Source: CAYYNQ01 sp964473105 (GTDB lineage Bacteria; Sumerlaeota; Sumerlaeia; MVZB01). From it: DNA of 51,261 bases. Numbering within the stretch: the stretch's first letter is position 1; every line of letters begins with the position of its first letter. The notes beneath the pieces were generated by a model. The model was not told where the DNA came from. It ran no database searches and was given only the letters and a program-made list of their open reading frames with translations. Shown piece by piece: positions 43,370-51,261 of the stretch. The stretch covers positions 1-51,261 of the forward strand of contig CAYYNQ010000016.1 of NCBI GenBank assembly GCA_964473105.1. The letters are read 5' to 3'. The translations under genes were made by a program, and so were the position numbers.

Positions 43370-44704
43370 ATGTACTGCCCTCCAAAACTGATCATTCCCG
43401 CCACCCTTCTTGTCTGTTTGTCCTTGATGTTGTTTCTTTGCCTTGTCAATCCCGGTGAGGCGGGCGAGGTTGTCACTCGGAAAAAACTGCCTTACGGAAA
43501 CCTGCCTGAACAGTTCCGGAATGCGCTTGAGCAACAGGACCTTTTGAGTGAACCCAGCCGCAGGCGGGATGTTGATGTTGAACCCGTTCCCTGGTTGAGC
43601 CCGGCGGGGGAGCAGTTGGTTGCCTTCGTCGAGGATCGATTCATGACCCGCACGGAACTGCAGGGGCGGGCCGATCTTTTCCTGGCGGATCGACCGCAAC
43701 TTGAAGATCCGGTCAAGGCACAGGACAGGCGGATTCTCACCGAAAGCCGATTACTTGCGGACTGGGTGAAGATCGCGGCCTTGGCGCACCATTCGAGCGC
43801 AAATGGTTTCACGGTAGGGGGGGATGAGGTTGAGGAGGCCCTTGCAGGCCTGACTGCAGGGGGAATGGATGGCAGCCTTGGAGTGAAACAGGGGGGCGCC
43901 ATCCAGGGGATCGGCATCCAAGAGGATGAGTTGAGGAGGGAGATACGTGATTCCATCCTGGTTGAGAAATTGGTGAATAAACTGATCGAGGAAAATATGT
44001 CGGACAGGCAGATGTTCAGGCTATTCAAGGCCAAACCCCTGATGTTTCTTGAGCCGACACGTGTCAGTGCATGGCACCTTTATTTCCCGATTCGAAGAAG
44101 GATGCTCGACTCGGAACGTCGTGCATCCATGAAGATGTTGGAGAAATACCGGAAAAAGCTCAGTCGTTGCAGAAAAACGAAGCATTACAGGGAACTTGGG
44201 GAAATCATCGCCCAGGATGAGGGAGTCATCCTTCAGGAGATGGGCTGGGTTGAGGATGATGATGATCTACCCGCTCAGATCAAGGATGAGTTGTTTAGCC
44301 TTGACCCGGGAAAAACTGGTGAGATTGTCAAATCCGGGCCGGGTTACCACGTGATCAAGGTTGTGGATCGGGAGGAGGGGGAGCCCATCTCATTCGAGAA
44401 GGCCAAGCCGAGGATAAACGCGATGCTCTTTGGCCAGTATAAAGATCTTGCTTACGAGGGGATCAAGGGAAGATACCGTATTTACCGTGATGCCTCGGGC
44501 CTGAACAAGTGGGTCCCGGTCAGCGGGGATACAGATGACGTGATCGAGGCACCTGATTTCAGGATCAGTGATGAGCCCGATCTGCGGCTCCTCAGGCAGA
44601 ATCCCTCCCCCCGGAAGCTATACAAGGAAGCGCCGGCGGTCGACGAGGTCATTCTGCGTAATTATGCGAAGAAAAAATCAAAGGAAGAGAGTCAGGGGCC
44701 GTAA
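43370..44704 (+). CDS. SurA/PpiC-type peptidyl-prolyl isomerase (parvulin)
   Basis: The ATG at MYCPPKLIIPATLLVC is preferred over a TTG five codons earlier; it gives 444 residues with a signal peptide (about 1-32). A SurA-like N-terminal chaperone region follows (AFVEDRFMTRTELQGRADLF... LLADWVKIAALAHHSSANGFTV, then LRREIRDSILVEKLVNKLI). The parvulin domain has VSAWHLYF, then EMGWVEDDDDLPAQIKDELF and SGPGYHVIKVVDRE. Such proteins help fold outer-membrane or secreted proteins. A basic/acidic tail of ~60 residues is extra. It heads a plus-strand group with two small unknown genes and the Lys-less signal peptidase homologue. Confidence 0.88.
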   Translation: MYCPPKLIIPATLLVCLSLMLFLCLVNPGEAGEVVTRKKLPYGNLPEQFRNALEQQDLLSEPSRRRDVDVEPVPWLSPAGEQLVAFVEDRFMTRTELQGRADLFLADRPQLEDPVKAQDRRILTESRLLADWVKIAALAHHSSANGFTVGGDEVEEALAGLTAGGMDGSLGVKQGGAIQGIGIQEDELRREIRDSILVEKLVNKLIEENMSDRQMFRLFKAKPLMFLEPTRVSAWHLYFPIRRRMLDSERRASMKMLEKYRKKLSRCRKTKHYRELGEIIAQDEGVILQEMGWVEDDDDLPAQIKDELFSLDPGKTGEIVKSGPGYHVIKVVDREEGEPISFEKAKPRINAMLFGQYKDLAYEGIKGRYRIYRDASGLNKWVPVSGDTDDVIEAPDFRISDEPDLRLLRQNPSPRKLYKEAPAVDEVILRNYAKKKSKEESQGP

Positions 44705-44850
44705 ACCTTCAGATGCTTCACCCAGGCCTGGCCTTCGCGCCTGTCGGTCCGGGATTAGGGTTTGGGACGTGGCGGATGGCAATGCCCATGAGGTTTTTGC
44801 CGACCGTTGGCGCTTCAGGGTCCGCTCCTGCTCTTTATGCACATTCAAAC

Positions 44851-45207
44851 ATGAATCAGATAGAGGAGGACAGGCCACCCGGACATTTGAGGGTTTTGAT
44901 ATGGACGACTTCCGGCATGGTTGTCCTTGGCGCGGTGATGGGCGGGCTGGTTCCTTTTCTGATGCTTCGGTGGATGAAGTCGGAACATGTCGAGATGGCT
45001 GGCCTGACAGACCATACGCGCGCTACCTTTGCCATGCGAATTGAACCCGCCCTGCCGGTGCTGATTCTGATCGGGGCCGGTTTTGGCGCGGCCTTCATGT
45101 TCTGGTTTTATATTCGTTTTTCACTGACCCGGTTTCAGCATGCCAGCGATAAGGCGAAGCAGCCCCAAAGGAAATCATGTCACTCCCCCCTTTTTACCAG
45201 TTTCTGA
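44851..45207 (+). CDS. Small two-span membrane protein, unknown
   Basis: From MNQIEEDRPPGHLRV the frame gives 118 residues with two hydrophobic segments (TSGMVVLGAVMGGLVPFLML and ALPVLILIGAGFGAAFMFWF) joined by a short charged loop. I recognise no family. The frame is open further upstream to 44713, but that part looks non-coding. Its end overlaps the next gene by about 30 bases, and the next gene's AAGGAA ribosome site lies inside it, so the two should be coupled. It may be a membrane partner of the foldase or signal peptidase homologue. Confidence 0.6.
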   Translation: MNQIEEDRPPGHLRVLIWTTSGMVVLGAVMGGLVPFLMLRWMKSEHVEMAGLTDHTRATFAMRIEPALPVLILIGAGFGAAFMFWFYIRFSLTRFQHASDKAKQPQRKSCHSPLFTSF

Positions 45208-45995
45208 TCTTCATCTTGATGATCCCGGCAAGTCATCGGGTTTACGGTGTCCCAGGTTCGGATTCGACCGACGAGTGGCCTGAACCCTCGGAACAGACCC
45301 TGGAGCTGGCGGGCATTCTGGATTTGAATTCTCCCGAATCGATCCAGGCCCCCTTTTCTGTCCATGAATGTCTCAGCCTGCTGGCTTCCTGCCAGAAATC
45401 ACTCGAGCTGCCGGGTGCTGGGGAAGCGTCCTCCAAAGCCACCCTCAGCAAGACTCTCAAGTCCGTGATGCGTTGTGTCCGGGATATGGATCGGGCAAAC
45501 CCGTCACTGCAGTTTTACACATGGCACCATGTATCCAAAAATAAAGTCCCCCCCCACGGGATTCGGGAACAGGTGATCGAACTGCGCCGTCCCATTGAGG
45601 GGACGACGGCCGTCTCGATGAAGGTCAAGAATGGGGATGTCAAGATTCACTCTTTGATGGCTTATGATGAGAATGGGACGGCTTGGGAATTCACGCAGTC
45701 CATGGTCATCCCTGCGAATCAACCCCGTCCTCATTTCCTGTTTCTTCCCTTGCCGACCCGGTTATCGAGGATTCGGATCACATGTAGCCGACAGGAACCC
45801 ATCGGGGAACGTTTGCCGCGACTTTTTCTCAAGGCGGGTGTTTGCCGTGAGCCGGAGGCTGCCAAACATGCACTCTATTACCTCAAGTTGGCCCGGCAAT
45901 CCCTCGAATCGGGGGATTTGGGGAATGCCCGGGATTCGATCGGGAAGGCATTCCGGATGGTGCAGCTTTTCAAGGAGACACGTTTGAATGAATGA
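45177..45995 (+). CDS. Secreted protein of unknown function
   Basis: The 272-residue protein has a signal peptide (MSLPPFYQFLIFILMIPASH) and a mature part without a family I know. The middle (KNKVPPHGIREQVIELRRPI, AVSMKVKNGDVKIHSLMAYD) has beta-sandwich character. The last ~45 residues (AAKHALYYLKLARQSLESGD) are helical and look like a TPR-like repeat. A good AAGGAA ribosome site precedes the ATG. It ends nine bases before the signal peptidase homologue, so they are almost certainly co-transcribed. Two Cys pairs in the mature part (HECLSLLASC; later RITCSR, AGVCRE) could form disulfides outside the cytoplasm. Confidence 0.75.
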   Translation: MSLPPFYQFLIFILMIPASHRVYGVPGSDSTDEWPEPSEQTLELAGILDLNSPESIQAPFSVHECLSLLASCQKSLELPGAGEASSKATLSKTLKSVMRCVRDMDRANPSLQFYTWHHVSKNKVPPHGIREQVIELRRPIEGTTAVSMKVKNGDVKIHSLMAYDENGTAWEFTQSMVIPANQPRPHFLFLPLPTRLSRIRITCSRQEPIGERLPRLFLKAGVCREPEAAKHALYYLKLARQSLESGDLGNARDSIGKAFRMVQLFKETRLNE

Positions 45996-46004
45996 TCCAT
46001 CGGT

Positions 46005-46544
46005 ATGTTTTTGTGCCGGAAACATGGGTTGATCGTCATGCTCATCTCCAGGGATGTTTCCAGGAACAGAAACCTCGCCGGCATGCTCCTCCTCGTCCTC
46101 GTGCTGTGGATCCTATACCTGGTCGAGGCGAAAAAGGTCGTTTATTACGAGATTGCCTCCTCCTCCATGGAGCCCGCTTTGAAGGCCGGGGCACGAAGAA
46201 TCATGATTCGGCCTGAGGCCTATCAGACGGGTGATATTGTGGTCTTGACCGATCCCAAGGGTGGCGGGGAGATGGTTTCGCGTCTGGCAGGAATGGAGAC
46301 GGATCACATCCTCATGAAACGAGGGATCCTGTACATCAACGGGAAGCGCTGGGTGTATGCGAATGGAATGACTTCCCCCGCGGACATGCCGGATGTGGAT
46401 TTTTCCTTGCCCTCAGGCCATGTTTACGTCGTCTGTGACAACATGTCCTCCGGTTATGATTCCAGGGAATTTGGGCCGGTTTTGGTCAACGATTTAAAGG
46501 GTATTCTGGTCGAGTCGGATCATGGAATGAGGTTTTGGAATTAG
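46005..46544 (+). CDS. Signal peptidase I-like protein lacking the catalytic lysine
   Basis: The 179-residue S26-family protein has a single N-terminal span (about 25-40, GMLLLVLVLWILYLV). Box B with the nucleophile is IASSSMEPALKAG (Ser54), followed by GDIVVL (75-81) and the C-terminal box CDNMSSGYDSREFGPV (about 144-159, matching GDN..S.DSR.FG). In true type I signal peptidases the general base is Lys in a VKRVIG-type segment. Here the same place reads MVSRLAG, with Ser92 instead of Lys, and no His as in the ER-type enzymes. It may be inactive, use another base, or have a specialised substrate. Its span precedes the serine box as in LepB. It is the last gene of the parvulin group. Confidence 0.85.
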   Translation: MFLCRKHGLIVMLISRDVSRNRNLAGMLLLVLVLWILYLVEAKKVVYYEIASSSMEPALKAGARRIMIRPEAYQTGDIVVLTDPKGGGEMVSRLAGMETDHILMKRGILYINGKRWVYANGMTSPADMPDVDFSLPSGHVYVVCDNMSSGYDSREFGPVLVNDLKGILVESDHGMRFWN

Positions 46545-46680
46545 GATCTTTCAGCCCCGTAACTCGCGATCTGAGGAGCAGGTATCGGGCGATTTCGGGA
46601 CGAAGAATCGGATGCGGTTCCATAATCGACTCCAAACGCGCCCGGTTTTGACGGATGGGGTCTATTCACCCGGGAAGAAG

Positions 46681-47238
46681 TCAGGTGGACGCGAGCAATC
46701 GGTCCAGATATATCGAGACGGCAGAACGGACGGAAAGATGATTCCACCCGTCACGTCCGCGGATCGGCTCAAGGATATGGTCAGCCAGTTCGATGATCTG
46801 GGGATGCAGCCCGTAACCGGTGCCGAAGACGAGGCAGATGGGCTGTTCGGGATCATTTTCCAGTTTTGATTTCAATTGGCCGCAGTTGATGCTGTTGGGA
46901 TATTTTTTCGCGGAAGTGGCGATCCAGACCGGATGTCTGCCGTGTTTCCCAAAAATCACGTCGCCCGCCTCAGCCAGGTCGGATGCAATATCGACCCCTT
47001 CCAGGGCCTCCTTCCGGCTTGGGTTGTATAGGCCGCCGGATCCTTCAAGCCAGTGGTTCATGATCCTGCGTGTGAATTGCTGCTGCAGTTCGACGGGGGT
47101 GATGATGAAGTAACTCGTCACGCCATAGGTTCTTGCTGCCCGTGAAATATCATGGATGTCAAAATTGGTTACTGAGGTGGTGACTGTCCGTCCCTCCTTG
47201 TTGACTGTCGGGTAGTGGACCAGCGCAAGGAAAAGCAT
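46681..47238 (-). CDS. SAM-dependent RNA methyltransferase, Methyltrn_RNA_4 type
   Basis: The start MLFLALVHYPTVNKEGRTVT (185 residues) is fixed by the stop of trmD, whose TGA overlaps this ATG by one base (TGATG). VHYPTVNK, TSVTNFDIHDISRAARTYGV, FIITPVELQQQFTRRIMNHW and the knot-like CLVFGTGYGLHPQI match the family that accompanies trmD in several phyla (SPOUT-like fold, Pfam Methyltrn_RNA_4). Its RNA target has not been settled as far as I know. The tight coupling to trmD suggests a tRNA-related job. Confidence 0.85.
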   Translation of the reverse strand: MLFLALVHYPTVNKEGRTVTTSVTNFDIHDISRAARTYGVTSYFIITPVELQQQFTRRIMNHWLEGSGGLYNPSRKEALEGVDIASDLAEAGDVIFGKHGRHPVWIATSAKKYPNSINCGQLKSKLENDPEQPICLVFGTGYGLHPQIIELADHILEPIRGRDGWNHLSVRSAVSIYLDRLLAST

Positions 47239-48005
47239 CACGGGTGCTCCATGTTCTCGGGCAGGAGGTTGAGATCGGACAGGAATTGCAGTTCCTCGCT
47301 TGTCAGTTCGACCATCGGAAGCAGGTCGGGACGCCTCTGGGCGGTGCGCATGACCTGTTTGCGCCGACGCCATTTCGTGATTTGGTCATGATGGCCGCTC
47401 AACAGGACCTCCGGCACGTGTCTCCCCTCGATTGACGCCGGTCTGGTGTAGTGGGGAAAATCAAGCAGCCCGTTCTCGAATGAATCATTGATCGCCGATT
47501 CAGGGTTTCCGAGCACGCCCGGGATCCTCCTTGAGACCACATTCAGCAGGACGAGGACGGCGGCTTCGCCACCCGTCATGACATAATCACCGATTGAAAC
47601 TTCGAGGTCGACTTCCAGTTCCACGACCCTTTCATCAATGCCCTCATAATTTCCGCAAAGCAGGATCAGTCTCCGATGGGACGATAGCTGGTCAGCGAGT
47701 TCACATGTCAGGGGTTCCCCCTGAGGGCTGAAATAGATTACCGGGGCTCGCGGGGTATCAGTCGCCTCGCCGGCTGATTTTCTTGCGTTGCGGATGGCGC
47801 TGAGCAGTGGCTCGACACTCATGACCATCCCGCCACCTCCGCCATAGGGAGTATCGTCGACAGCGTGGTGACGGTCTGCCGACCATTTGCGAATGTCGTG
47901 AATTTGGGTGTTGATATGGCCTGAGACAATGGCTTTGTGCAGGATACCGGTTTCGAGGGGGGAACTGAAGAATTCCGGGAAGATGGTCAGTATATCAAAA
48001 TGCAT
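47238..48005 (-). CDS. trmD: tRNA (guanine-N1-)-methyltransferase TrmD
   Basis: TrmD methylates G37 next to the anticodon and prevents frameshifting. The 255-residue protein shows the SPOUT trefoil-knot motifs in order: MHFDILTIFPEFF, DTPYGGGGGMVM, LLCGNYEGIDERV, SIGDYVMTGGEAAV, PGVLGNPESAINDSF and LDFPHYTRP, then the C-terminal RNA-binding domain (LLSGHHDQITKWRRRKQV). All are as expected. It is the first gene of a two-gene unit with the RNA methyltransferase. Unusually it is not next to rimM, which lies some 13 kb away on the opposite strand. Confidence 0.96.
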   Translation of the reverse strand: MHFDILTIFPEFFSSPLETGILHKAIVSGHINTQIHDIRKWSADRHHAVDDTPYGGGGGMVMSVEPLLSAIRNARKSAGEATDTPRAPVIYFSPQGEPLTCELADQLSSHRRLILLCGNYEGIDERVVELEVDLEVSIGDYVMTGGEAAVLVLLNVVSRRIPGVLGNPESAINDSFENGLLDFPHYTRPASIEGRHVPEVLLSGHHDQITKWRRRKQVMRTAQRRPDLLPMVELTSEELQFLSDLNLLPENMEHP

Positions 48006-49301
48006 GGTTCCTGTCCGGTTTGACCCAGACCAAAACCGGCAGGATCAGGGGGTTTTAGGTCCGTGGTGGCGCCAGTCAGTATCCGGATTGAAAAACTGAT
48101 CCCTGCGGGGTTGTCCGCACAGGACTTGGTCATGAAAGGGATTATTCCTTGAAGTATTGATGAAATGATATTACGCCGGTGCCAAAGACGAGTGCAACAT
48201 CCGTGTCATAATCGAACTCGTCGCAACCGGTCATGGCAGGTTGCGACCATTTAAATCATCCGTTGAACCCGCCTTCATTCCCCGTTGTGGGAATGTCCCC
48301 GATCTAGGGGGATTATCTCCACACCAAAAACGAAAGCCTGTATAGATTATCCGGAGTGGAGGACATCTCACTGGGTGATGACTTTTAGCTGCGGACCTGA
48401 AGACCAGTGTGGCATCATAAAGTTTTGGCGGAAGGAATACAAGGCCGCCTTCAGCAGGGCAGTCGCTGCATCGGAGCGGCCCCTTGGATGTTCCCGGCGA
48501 TCTGTGTTCTCGACCTTTTCTGATTTCTCGGGCGGGGAAACATGGATGGTTACAGCCGATTGCCCGGGCCGCACTGTTTGTGTGCAGGACGTCGTTTTCG
48601 GGTCATGACCCGTCTGAGTTGACCCCCGGGTGGAGATCGGCCTCGTCATGGAAACCACAACTGCCCCGATTCTGGTGGATCCTTAGCCCCTCAACGAATA
48701 AAATGGATATAAAATTCAATATATCAATATTGTATGCGGAAATCAAATTTGGGTCTGAACTACCTTTTTGAGGTTGCTGCGGGCCCAAAAAATTCGGAAA
48801 TTCTGACCTGTTGCCCCCATTTTATCGGGATCAGGTTGGGCGTTGAGTGGGAATGGCTGGAAATTTTGGGCGTTGTGGCGCGATCTTTGGGGCGGTGTTC
48901 GCCAGGTCCGGCATGGTCTTCAGTTAAGTGTTGCGGACAGGTAGCTAAATTATCATAATAGAACGGTGTGTGCCAGAAACGGCTTGTCGGATAAATGGAG
49001 CCCTCCGGGTGGCGGTATAAACGGCCGTTTTTCCGGGGAAGGCCGTACATCGTCTGTTGCGACGTGTGATGTTCTTTTGCGGGTCTTGCGGCGGAAGGTT
49101 GATAGGTCGGGAGTGAGCTCTTCAATACCCGTTGTCTATGTGGGTTCAGTTCTTCCTGTCAGGTTGTGGTGGCATATACAGACAAAAATGTTTCAGGCCG
49201 GTTTTTATTAAACTTGATCCGGTCACAAGAACAGGTTCGCCATTTAATCCGGTCACAAGAACAGGTTCGCCAGCTCTCATCCAAACACGGGCGGTTTTAT
49301 A
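48006..49301. other. 1.3-kb gene-poor region
   Basis: No gene can be assigned with confidence. A minus-strand 30-codon frame (48142-48234; MTGCDEFDYDTDVALVFGTG then about ten more residues) looks coding in style and could be a gene end. A minus-strand 96-codon frame (48368-48658) has a weak start and no known family. Around 48690-48760 the sequence is strongly AT-rich, with a small dyad caatat/atattg. The right end holds two 26-base direct repeats (separate entry). No tRNA, SRP RNA, tmRNA or RNase P RNA signature was found. Confidence 0.4.
49217..49272. repeat. Two 26-bp direct repeats, 30-bp period, upstream of the subtilase
   Basis: Copies at 49217-49242 and 49247-49272 are identical (beginning atccggtcac, ending ggttcgcca) and separated by four bases. 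They end 30 bases before the subtilase ATG. They could be a regulator-binding pair or a recent duplication. Two copies with a 4-base gap are not a CRISPR array. Confidence 0.85.
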
Positions 49302-51261
49302 ATGTCTGACTTAAGATTCACATCCGGATGCTTGTCCTCGGGCTTGCTGCTGTTACTTATGCTGCTGGTAGCAACATTGACGCTGTCAAATGCCGGTGCG
49401 CAGTCAATTCTCCTTAAGAGCGGGGAGTTCAATCCTGCTGGCGCGGTCAAGAGCACGGTTGATTCCGTGAACCTGTCGCTGGATGCGGCAGAAGGCGAGA
49501 ATCGACTGGCCCTGCTGCAATGGGATGGCCCTGTTGACCAGTCAAGGATTGACTGGCTGCGTTCACTGGGGGGCAGGACGATCCTTTATGTTCCCCGAAA
49601 TGCCTGTTTTGCCCTAGTTCCCCGGGGGCTGGATTCTGATCAACTCAAGGAACTTTCCCGGAGCGGTGGCAAGGCCCGCATTCGCTGGATATCCCCCCTC
49701 TCAATACACTGGAAAATGGATCGTGCCGTTGCAAAAAGATTGAGGGATCACGGAAAGTCCGGCGTGAAGCCGGCAGGTCGGTCGGAGTATATCGTGCAGA
49801 TGGTCAAGACCGGGCTGGAGGCCGGTTTTGAGGATTCACTCAGGTCCCGGGCTGAAGGGGTCAGGGTTCATTCCGAAACCCCGCTTTGGACGAGCTATTA
49901 TATCACTGTTTCGGCAGCGGAGCTCCTGTCCTTGGCCCGTGAAAACGCAGTTTTGTGGATTGAGGAATCCCCGCGCATGAAACTGCTAGGGGAACGCGCC
50001 AATCTTTCAGTGACGAACAGCGTGAGCGTGGACAATTCCTGTGTCACTCAGGGGCTGCAGGATCTTGAGGCTGTTTCACTCGGGCTGACAGACTGGTTTC
50101 GCACAAGTTTCACCATGCATGACACGGCCCCGAATGATTACCTTTATGTCGATCTGACTTCAGTCCCGGACTACACGCTCCAGGCCGGTGATGTTTTGGA
50201 ATATGAAATATTCTGGCCGGTCAGCGCAGACGAGCGACTCAATTACCAGCTGATTGGTTTTGACTTCGCAACAGATGAGACCTGGCTGCGCAATGAATCA
50301 GCAGTCGACCAGAACGGCTTGGATTCACACCCGAATGCTGATATCCGCCATTTTGCGCTGGGTAATGCCTATCATCGGTTGATATCGATACCGTCTGGGA
50401 TGGCCGGGCAAGTTATCAGGCAGTATATGGTGGCTTGTGAGTATGAGCGCCTGTGTGAGCATGACCCCGGGGTTGTTTGTGAACAAGGTGATGAAAATGA
50501 GGGGGTCGCCAGGCTTGATGCCTACATCCGGAACATCCGCATCACCGATGGTTCGGGGGAGACACGGTTCGTCATCTGGGATGCGGGGCAGGAAACGCCG
50601 CGCTCAGCCAGAGATCTTGGCTCCAGTCCGCTTCATGCCTATTCCCTGGATACGGGTGATTATGAGGGGTTCCTGAACAGGATCGGGGTCAGGGGGGAGA
50701 ACGTTATTGTTCAGGTGCTTGATGACGGGATTTCCCAGGGTATTGCCACGGGCGAGCCCTTGAGCGCGCATCCGGACCTGATGGGCCGAATTTCGGGGAT
50801 TGAGAATGCCAGCATTGATCAGCTCGGAGACTCGGGCGCCGGTCACGGTCACTTGCAGGCCTCAATCATTGCGGGTGACCCACTAGGCAGCGGGTTACGG
50901 ACTGATGGGGGATATCTTATCGGACAGGGCATGGCTCCCGCCTCGAAAATCTTTGCAACCAAAATCTTTTCCAATGACGATACATTTACCATTCGATCGC
51001 GGGATTCGCTGATCCGTAAGGGATATGAGGAAGGTGCGCGCATATCCAATAATTCATGGGGAAGCAGTGCATCGGGTAACTATGATGTCGAGGCCCAGCT
51101 TTTTGATCTTCTGACGCGTGACACCGACCAGTTCATGCCGGGATTGCAGCAGATGCTGCATATCGGTGGGGCGGGTAATGATGGCCCCCCCCCACCTAAT
51201 GAGAGCAGTGTGAATTCTCCCGCGACGGCCAAGAACGTTGTCTCGGTGGGCGCCGCTGAAA
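49302..51261 (+). CDS. Secreted subtilisin-like protease (S8), 3' end outside window
   Basis: The frame is open to the window edge (653 codons). It has a signal peptide (hydrophobic GLLLLLMLLVATLTL) and a propeptide-like region to about residue 240 (YIVQMVKTG, VLWIEESPRM). About 200 residues follow with beta-sandwich character and several Cys (residues ~245-450; YLYVDLTSVPDYTLQAGDVL), an insert not usual between propeptide and catalytic core. The protease domain then starts (GVRGENVIVQVLDDGIS, Asp474), with His515 in GAGHGHLQASIIAGD where GHGTH is normal, NNSWGSS and the oxyanion Asn in GGAGNDGP. The catalytic Ser should lie just beyond the window. No strong ribosome site is seen, and TATAAT overlaps the ATG. 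Confidence 0.85.
   Translation, partial: MSDLRFTSGCLSSGLLLLLMLLVATLTLSNAGAQSILLKSGEFNPAGAVKSTVDSVNLSLDAAEGENRLALLQWDGPVDQSRIDWLRSLGGRTILYVPRNACFALVPRGLDSDQLKELSRSGGKARIRWISPLSIHWKMDRAVAKRLRDHGKSGVKPAGRSEYIVQMVKTGLEAGFEDSLRSRAEGVRVHSETPLWTSYYITVSAAELLSLARENAVLWIEESPRMKLLGERANLSVTNSVSVDNSCVTQGLQDLEAVSLGLTDWFRTSFTMHDTAPNDYLYVDLTSVPDYTLQAGDVLEYEIFWPVSADERLNYQLIGFDFATDETWLRNESAVDQNGLDSHPNADIRHFALGNAYHRLISIPSGMAGQVIRQYMVACEYERLCEHDPGVVCEQGDENEGVARLDAYIRNIRITDGSGETRFVIWDAGQETPRSARDLGSSPLHAYSLDTGDYEGFLNRIGVRGENVIVQVLDDGISQGIATGEPLSAHPDLMGRISGIENASIDQLGDSGAGHGHLQASIIAGDPLGSGLRTDGGYLIGQGMAPASKIFATKIFSNDDTFTIRSRDSLIRKGYEEGARISNNSWGSSASGNYDVEAQLFDLLTRDTDQFMPGLQQMLHIGGAGNDGPPPPNESSVNSPATAKNVVSVGAAE

Noticed and set aside
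48368..48658. 96-codon minus-strand frame in the gene-poor region
   Set aside because: Weak GTG start, no ribosome site, biased low-complexity composition and no known family; kept only as a mention in the region entry.
49217..49272. Possible minimal CRISPR (two direct repeats)
   Set aside because: Only two copies with a 4-base gap, no spacer and no cas genes nearby.

Overview
The window reads as bacterial chromosome of moderately high GC, with housekeeping genes (rpoD, dnaG, secA, ffh, rpsP, rimM, trmD, recO) beside many secreted and membrane proteins. Type IV pilin-like (pseudopilin) genes, a PQQ-type beta-propeller protein, a SecA of about 1010 residues with an enlarged middle region, a SurA/PpiC-type foldase and a BamB-like propeller suggest a Gram-negative, probably uncultivated lineage of the Planctomycetota / Sumerlaeota / Hydrogenedentota kind. 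That placement is inference from gene style only; no rRNA is present.

Layout. 1-1423: the end of what may be an integrated element, with a collagen-like/beta-solenoid protein (cut by the window edge), an AT-rich stretch, and the 3' half of an alanine-type tRNA. 1597-7965: secreted propeller protein, pseudopilin, CocE-type esterase, tRNA-Ala(GGC) and UDP-glucose dehydrogenase, interspersed with several gene scraps (pseudopilin 3' end, PilT 5' end, signal-peptide stub). 8151-12944: SGNH-hydrolase-like membrane protein, an orphan CARF-HEPN ribonuclease of the CRISPR-associated TIGR02710 type with no CRISPR array or cas genes in view, a 3-hydroxyisobutyrate-dehydrogenase-family reductase and an RsmC-like methyltransferase. 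13007-16875: dnaG and rpoD (minus strand). 16997-24317: TSUP permease, RsgA, XerC/D recombinase, then a minus-strand group of AI-2E permease, YicC, RecO and a membrane protein. 24715-30780: SecA, metallophosphoesterase and a subtilase.

31175-34588 is the ylxM-ffh-rpsP-khpA-rimM cluster of translation and protein-targeting genes. trmD, which normally follows rimM, lies about 13 kb away on the other strand (47238-48005), overlapping a TrmD-associated RNA methyltransferase. Between them are a large acidic single-span protein, a second PilT stub, a CPBP protease translationally coupled to an FHA-GAF protein, pyrE, a 993-residue membrane protein, and a four-gene set (parvulin, two small unknown proteins, a signal-peptidase-I-like protein with the catalytic lysine replaced by serine). 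The window ends in a 1.3-kb gene-poor stretch and the first 653 codons of a second, unusually built subtilase.

The most interesting items are the orphan CARF-HEPN effector, the Lys-less signal peptidase homologue with its foldase neighbour, the tRNA 3' fragment marking a probable element boundary, and the repeated occurrence of truncated pilus-gene scraps. All assignments come from reading translations and motifs by eye; no database search was run.
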